From Heterohyrax brucei (taxonomy: Eukaryota; Chordata; Mammalia; Hyracoidea; Procaviidae), in the NCBI GenBank assembly GCA_028571685.1, contig CM053146.1:115853431-115917430 (forward strand): a stretch of 64,000 nucleotides of DNA, written 5' to 3'. Of the stretch, positions 58,063 through 64,000 are shown one piece after another. A model generated the notes under the pieces. That model worked only from the letters and a program-made list of their open reading frames with translations. It ran no database searches and was not told the DNA's origin. Within the stretch, counting starts at the first letter, position 1; every line of letters begins with the position of its first letter. The position numbers and the translations under genes are program-made.

Positions 58063-60433
58063 GCTTTTTTTTTCATGATTGAATGAAAATGTATATTCCC
58101 ATATAAATTCGTATGCTCACCTATGTGCAGCTCCCACTGCTCTCCCTGCCCAGTGACAGCACACCCCTCTTCTCTGCTCCATACAAGTCCTATCCTCCCA
58201 ACAGTCTCCTATCCCCTCTTCTCCACCTACTCCCCTTCCTCCAGCAAGAGGTCCTCAGGATGACATCCTATAGATGCATAGAACTGTAAAATTCCCACAA
58301 GATACAGTCACTCTGCATCACCAGTCCAGTCCACTGCTGTCTGAAAAGTTGACCTTCATTATGATTTATGGACAGGGGCCATGCTCCCAGGGAACCCCGA
58401 AGCTGCTGGACCATCAATTGAGGTCTTTTAGTGGAGATCTGAGGGTGCACCCCTATTTATTCTCTTGTTGCTAGTGAGACTCAACTTTGTGAGCTCCGTC
58501 GTGACTATCACTGGTGGTGGCTGGGCACCATCCGGTTCTTCTGATCACTAGTCGATGTAGAGACCCACTCACTTGAGTCTCTCTGTCTTTTGGGTTCTCT
58601 TTTCCCCATGTCGTTCTTGTCCTTGGTGATCATCTGTTCCTGTTGAGTTCAGATCATCTGTTGTACCCTCAGATGGCAGCTTGGCAGCTTTTAAGACCCC
58701 AGATGCCACTCACTGATGAGGGGTGCAGAGAGTACTCATTAGCAAAATGCTAGCTGTGCCAATTGGCCTCGATTTCACCTGACAGCATGGTCCCTGGCCC
58801 CTGCCCCAGCTACTCTATCCTTGCAATATTGGGTTAAGATAGGAGGAGTACTCAAACTATGTTGAAGACCAGTTATTATTGATCTTTCTAATGTGTGCTG
58901 TCACTGATTTCACCCAACCAAATTTCTATTAACTATCTAGTCTATACCCTCCCCTCCCACACTCCTTCCCTCCCCACCCTTGCAGCTGTCAAAGAGTCTT
59001 CTATGCGTGAGTCTGTTTTTCAGTTCTTATCATAGGGGTTTCATACAATATTTGTCCCTTTATTGCTAACTACTTTCACTCAGCATAATGTCCTCAAGTT
59101 GAAACCAGGTTAGGAAATGTTTTCTGCTATCATCGTTGTTCTTTATCATTGCATGGTGTTCCACTGAGTATATATATTGTAGTTTACGTATCCATTCCTC
59201 TGTTGTTGGGCATCTGGGGTGATTCCATCTTTTTGCTATTGTGGACTGTGCTGCAATCAACATTCGTGTGCATGTATCAGTTGGTGTGAATTGCCTTGAT
59301 TCTGTAGGATATATTCCAAGCAGTGGAATTACTGGGTCAAATGGTATATCTATATCCATTTTTTTAAGGGAGAGCCAGATTGCTTTCCAAAGAGGTTTCA
59401 CCATTTTGCAATCCCACCAGCAGTGTAGGAGGGTTCCAATCTCCCCACAGCCTCTCCAGCATATGTTGTTTTGTGTTTTTTGGATCATGGCCAACCTTGT
59501 TGGGGTGAGATGGTATCTCTTGGTTGTTTTGATTTGAATTTCTTTAGTAGCTAATGATCATGCGCATGTCCACATGTGTTTTTTGGCTGCCTGGCTCTCT
59601 TTAGAAAAGTGTTTATCTCCTTTGCCCATTGCTTAAATGGATGATTTATCTTTTTCTTAATGATATTTTGTAGTACCTGATAGATTTTGGAGCTCAGGTG
59701 TTGATCTGACATAGAGTTGCCAACTATTTTTTCCCATTCTTTCGGGGTCCTTTTAATTCTATTAATAAAGTTTTTGGATGAGGAAAAGTGGTTGATTCTT
59801 AGTAGTTCCCATTTATCTATTTTCTGATGATTGTGGTTTGTTTGACAGATTTTGAAGTCTGTCTATGCTGTGTATTAAACCGTTCATTGTTGTTCCTACT
59901 TTCTCTTGGATGAGCTTTATCATTTTAGATTTGATATTTAGGTCTTTTATCCAGTTTGAGTTGGTTTTTGTATAAGGTGTAAGATATGGGTCTTGTTTTA
60001 ATTTAGTGCAGATGAATATCCAATTTTGCCAGCACCATTTGTTGAAGAGATTGTTTTTACCCCAGTTCAATGTCTTAGGGCCTTTGTAGAATATCAACTG
60101 TTCATAGGCAGATGATGTCATTCCTAGGGTCTTGATTCTGTTCCAATGATCTATCTATCTGTTTTTGTACCAGTACCAGGCTGTTTTGACTACCGTGGCA
60201 GTGTAATAGGTTCTAAGGTCAGGTAATGAGAGGCCTTCCAGTGTGTTCTTCTTCTTTAGTAACGCTTTACTTATCCGGGGCTTCTTCCCTTTCCAGACAA
60301 AGTTGGTAATTTGTTCCTTGCTCATTAAAAAGTGTCACTGGAACTTGTATTGGGATTGCATTATATAAGTAGGTTGCTTTGGGTAAAATAGACATTTTCA
60401 CAATGTTAAGTCTTCCTATCCATGAGCAGGATA

Positions 60434-62092
60434 GTTGTTTTAGTCAGCTAGGACTGCTCTAACAGAAATACCATAGAGTGGATGGCTTTAACAAAGGAAG
60501 GTTTATTCTTACACAGTCCAGGAGGCTGCAAGTCCATATTCAGGGTGTCCACTCCAGGGGAAGGCTTTCCCCTTGTCAGCTCTGGGGGAAAATCTGGTAT
60601 TGCATCAGTCTTTGTCCAGGGAGCATCTTGGTGCAGGAACCTCATGTCTGAAGGACACGGTCTTCTGCCAGTGCTGGTGGCTTGGTAGTACGAGGTTCCC
60701 AGTTCTCTGCCTGCTTCTCTGTCCTTTTATCTCTCGTAGGATGAAAGGATTAAGGGTGGGACAAACCATACTCCAGGAAAACTCCCTTTATAGTGGAGCA
60801 GGGAAGTAATCCTATGAAGGGATATACAGCCGCACCCTAACCTTTAACATAAGAAAACCACAAAATGAAGGACAGTCACAAGATACTGGGAATCATGGCT
60901 CAGCCACATGGCTACACCAAGATGCTCCCTGGACAAAGACTGATGCAATACCAGACTTTCTCCAGCCCTGTGCTACAACTCTGCCTCAAGGCCCACTTGG
61001 ACAGGAACTCTGCCCCAATGGCTTTAGGTGCATCCTTAGCCCAACTAAGTGGCAGTTCCACCCTTATGAACACAGGACACCATGGTTCCACCCTTTCAAA
61101 CACCTGAGGTCATGGCCATACCTCTTGAGACTGAGGCAGCTCAGCTTCTCACGCTTTTTGTCTCTTCAGCTTCTGCTTCCTATGGCCTCATGGCTCAGGC
61201 CTCAGGCCCACATCTGCCCCGCCGGGGCAAGTGTTCCAAAGCTTAGTAGCTCCAATGATTTAAGTGCCCAGAGGCAACCCACTCTTGCTGGAAAGCGTCC
61301 TGCCCAAAAGCACTCAGCTCTCTCAGCTCTCTCGCTCTGTGGGTCAGTAAGGCTAGCTCCACCAATTCAAGTGCCCGGAGGCACCCTGATCTGTGAGGAA
61401 AACTGTGTGCAGGCACTCAACTCTCTTGCTTCATCAGTCAGCTCCAGCACTGCCTCTGGTTCTGCGCTGGTGCTGCGGCTGCTGCGGCTGCTGTAGGTCC
61501 TCTGTTGTTTCTCACCACCTGCACCTTCTTCCTTCCTTCTGAATCTTCTAGCCATTCACAGTTTCAAAGTGGCTTCCACATTTTAGGTATTGCTAGAGCA
61601 GCACCCCACTCTCAAGGTACTAAATTCTGTTTTAGTCAGCTAGGGCTGCTCTAACAGAATTACCACAGAGTGGATGGCTTTAACAAAGGAAGGTGTATTC
61701 TTACACAGTCCGGGAGGCTACAAGTCCATATTCAGGGTGTCTGCTCCAGGGGAAGGCTTTCCCCTTGTCAGCTCTGGAGGCAAGTCTGGTATTGCATCAG
61801 TCTTTGTCCAGGGAGCATCTTGGTGCAGGAACCTTAGGTCTGAAGGACGTGGTCTTCTACTAGTGCTGCTTGCTTGATGGTACAAGGTTCCCAGTTCTCT
61901 GCCTGCTTCTCTGTCCGTTTACAGTGGAGCAGGGAAGTAATCCTATGAAGGGATTTACAGCCGCACCCTAACCTTTAACATACAGCATAGGAAAACCACA
62001 AAATGGAGGACAGTCACAAGATACTGGGAATCATGGCCCAGGCACGTGGCTACACCTATTTCTGGGGGGACACAATTGAATCCATGACAACA
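60434..62092 (-). mobile_element. MaLR-type element (two LTRs plus short internal region) inserted in L1
   Basis: Two same-direction LTR copies start TTTTAGTCAGCTAGG at 60438 and 61633. The second ends TTGAATCCATGACA at ~62090. The ~660-bp internal part carries GGCCTCATGGCTCAGGCC, CAAGTGTTCCAAAGCTTAGT and CTCACTCTGTGG-like MaLR blocks but no recognisable retroviral protein. The first LTR is cut at 60921 and followed by a short LTR piece in opposite direction (60922-60965). It separates L1 sequence between 60431 and 62093. Confidence 0.8.
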
Positions 62093-62303
62093 GGTTTGCC
62101 CATTTATGTGAGTCTCTCTTAGTTTCTTGTAGTAAGGGATTGTAGTTCTCTTTGTAAAGTTCTGTTATTTCTCTGGTTAAATTTATTCCTAGGTACTTTA
62201 TCTTCTTAGGGGCTATAGTAAATGGTATTGACTTGGTGATTTCTTCCTTAATAATCTTGTTGTTGGTGTAAAGGAATCCTACTGATTTACTTGTGTTTAT
62301 CTT

Positions 62304-62502
62304 TTTTTCATGCTAATATATATATATATACATACATTTTATTTAATATGACTGAGTGAAAATGTACATTCCCATATAAATTGACATGCCCACCTATATG
62401 CAGCTTCCACTGCTCTTCCTGTCCGGTGACAGCACACTATTCCTCTCTGCTCTATACATGTCTCATCCTCCCAACAGTCTCCTTTCCCCTTCTCTCCACC
62501 CA
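62304..62502 (-). mobile_element. 5'-truncated L1 3' end with 13-bp target-site duplication
   Basis: 199 bp of L1 3' UTR (CTGAGTGAAAATGTACATTC, GTGACAGCACACTATTCC) with a TATATA run after its T tract, inserted in L1 ORF2. TTGTGTTTATCTT flanks it at 62291-62303 and 62503-62515. Confidence 0.93.
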
Positions 62503-64000
62503 TTGTGTTTATCTTGTATCCTGATACTTGGCCGAACTCTTCTATCAGTTTGAGTAGTTTCCTTATGGATTCTTTGCAATTCTCTGCATATACAATCATA
62601 TCATCTGCAAATAAGGAGATTCTTAGTTCTCTTTGCCAGTGCAGATTCCCTTTATTCCTTGGTCTTGTCTAATTGCTCTGGCTAGAACTTCTAGTACAAT
62701 GTTGAATAGGAGAGGTGAGAGTGGACATCCTTGTCTAGTTCCTGTTTTCAGGGGAAACTGTTTCAGTCTCTGTCCATTGAGGATGATGTAGGCAGTTGGC
62801 TTTCTATAAATGGCCCTTATTATAATGATGAATTTCCCATCTATTCCTATTTTGCTGAGAGTTTTTAGCATGAATGGGTGTTAGACTTTATCAAATGCCT
62901 TTTCTGCATCAATAGACAAGATCAGATGATTCTTGTCTTTTGTGATATTTATGTGGTTGATCACATTGTTTTTCTGATGTTGAACCAGCCTTGCATCCCT
63001 GGTATGAATCCAACTTGGTCATGATGGATTATTATTATTATTTTTTTTGATATGTTGTTGTATTCTATTAGCCAGAATTTTTTAAAGATTTTTGCATCTA
63101 GATTCATGAGTGATAAGGGTCTGTAGTTCTCCTTTTTGGTTGGGTCTTTACCTGGCTTTCGTGTCAGGGTTATGCTGGCTTCATAGAATGAATTTGGAGT
63201 ATTCCATCCCTTTCTATACTGTGAAGTAGTCTTAGTAGGATTGGAGATAACTCTTCTCTAAAAGCTTGGTAGAATTCTGTGGTGAAGCCATCTGGGCCTG
63301 GGCTTTTTTTAGTTTGCACTTTTTTTTATGACTTTTTCACTCTCTTCCTTTGTGGTGGGTTTATTAAGTTGTTCTGCTTCACCTTGTGATAATTTGGGTA
63401 AGTGATGTGAATCAAGGAATTTGTCCATTTCCTCTAGGTTTTCAAATTTGTTAAAATACAGTCTTTCATAGTATTCAACTATGATATATTTTATTTCTGT
63501 TGGATCTGTTGTGACAACTCCCCTCTCATTTCTTCTTTGGATTATTTGTTTCCTTTTCTGTTTTTCTTTAGTAAACTTAGCCAATGGTTTGTCAATTTTG
63601 TTGATCTTTTAAAAAAACCAGCTTTTGGTCTTTTGATTTTTTCAGTTGTTCTATTCTCTAATTCATTTAGTTCTGCTCTACTCTTTATTATCTGTTTTCT
63701 TCTGGTGCCTCAGGGGTTCCTCTGTTGTTCTCTCTCTACTTGTTCAAGCTGTAGGGTCAGTTGTTTGATTTGATTTCTTTCTTCCTTCCAGATGTGTGCA
63801 TTTATGGAGATAAACTGACCTCTGAGCACTGCTTTGGCTGTATCCCATAGGTTCTGGTGGGAAGTGCTTTCCTTCTCATTGGAATCCATGAATTTCTTGA
63901 TTTCATCCTTGATTTCTTCTATAACTCATGGTTTTTTGAACAAGGTGTTGTTCAGTTTCCATGAGTGCCACTTTCTATCTGTGTTTTTTCTGCTATTGAT

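Larger units (their letters stand above)
33641..64000. other. Intergenic DNA upstream of INO80D
   Basis: No coding exon is visible. In human, INO80D and the next gene NDUFS1 are transcribed in the same direction with tens of kb between them, so this is probably that intergenic space. Unassigned stretches with nothing recognised are 33960-34885, 35490-36510, 37050-37660, 38770-39290, 39860-40230, 41225-41570, 41790-42345, 42995-43880, 44080-45270, 45765-46795, 46850-47160, 51820-52335, 53730-54425 (partly MIR-like), 54590-55190, 55345-55980 and 57440-57520. Confidence 0.7.
58064..64000 (-). pseudogene. L1 LINE, 3' UTR and most of ORF2 (disrupted, runs off right edge)
   Basis: Starts with the reversed tail (T tract) and 3' UTR (58064-58995). 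ORF2 C terminus follows: at 59066-59494 CWWDCKMVKPLWKAIWLSLK and WFQLEDIMLSE. Further upstream come 59813-60121, then beyond the MaLR element the FADD catalytic motif near 62601-62614, [21 protein letters not shown] (62623-62871) and the linker WY.RLY-type segment at 63309-63584. Frame shifts and stops separate these blocks, so no functional ORF2 remains. Interrupted at about 60432-62092 and 62304-62502. Confidence 0.92.

Noticed and set aside
61125..61496. 123-residue plus-strand open frame
   Set aside because: It falls in the internal part of a MaLR-type element, is not in the element's sense direction and has no known domain.
33641..64000. Exons of NDUFS1 or another neighbouring gene
   Set aside because: No frame in this interval gives a recognisable host protein; all longer frames fall in L1, RTE, mariner or LTR sequence.

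Overview
The window is mammalian nuclear DNA, almost certainly from an afrotherian and most likely from the elephant lineage. About 45 copies of a tRNA-type AfroSINE lie on both strands, together with an RTE-clade LINE that shares its 3' tail with the SINE, lineage-type L1 3' UTRs, MaLR-type LTRs and old MIR/L2/L1 remnants. Manatee, dugong or hyrax cannot be excluded by eye.

The only host gene I can support is INO80D (INO80 chromatin-remodelling complex subunit D), read right to left on the minus strand. A CpG island at about 32.3-33.6 kb is its promoter. A non-coding first exon probably ends at 33244, where a GTAAGC donor follows. Coding exon 2 (10645-10891) carries the start codon and coding exon 3 is 4842-5593. 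The splice phases agree: exon 2 leaves AG, exon 3 supplies G, and exon 3 ends one base into the next codon. These exons encode the first ~323 residues, including the Cys/His-rich zinc-binding region, a Pro/Gln-rich stretch and a basic segment. The rest of the protein lies left of the window. Intron 1 is ~22.4 kb and intron 2 ~5.05 kb, and both are filled mainly with transposable elements.

Right of the CpG island (33.65-64 kb) I see no protein-coding exon. In human the next gene upstream of INO80D is NDUFS1, which would lie beyond the right edge. This interval holds three copies of a palindromic mariner derivative, a ~4 kb RTE copy broken by later insertions, a 995-bp L1 5' UTR fragment flanked by an 18-bp direct repeat, and from 58.06 kb to the end a minus-strand L1. 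That L1 is split by a MaLR-type element and by a 199-bp L1 insertion with clear target-site duplications.

The most unusual items are the palindromic mariner family, the L1 5'-end-only insertion, a consensus-perfect plus-strand splice donor just beyond the INO80D promoter, and a large inverted pair of L1 3' UTRs inside INO80D intron 1. Element boundaries were read by eye and are mostly good to about 10 bp. No database search was possible.
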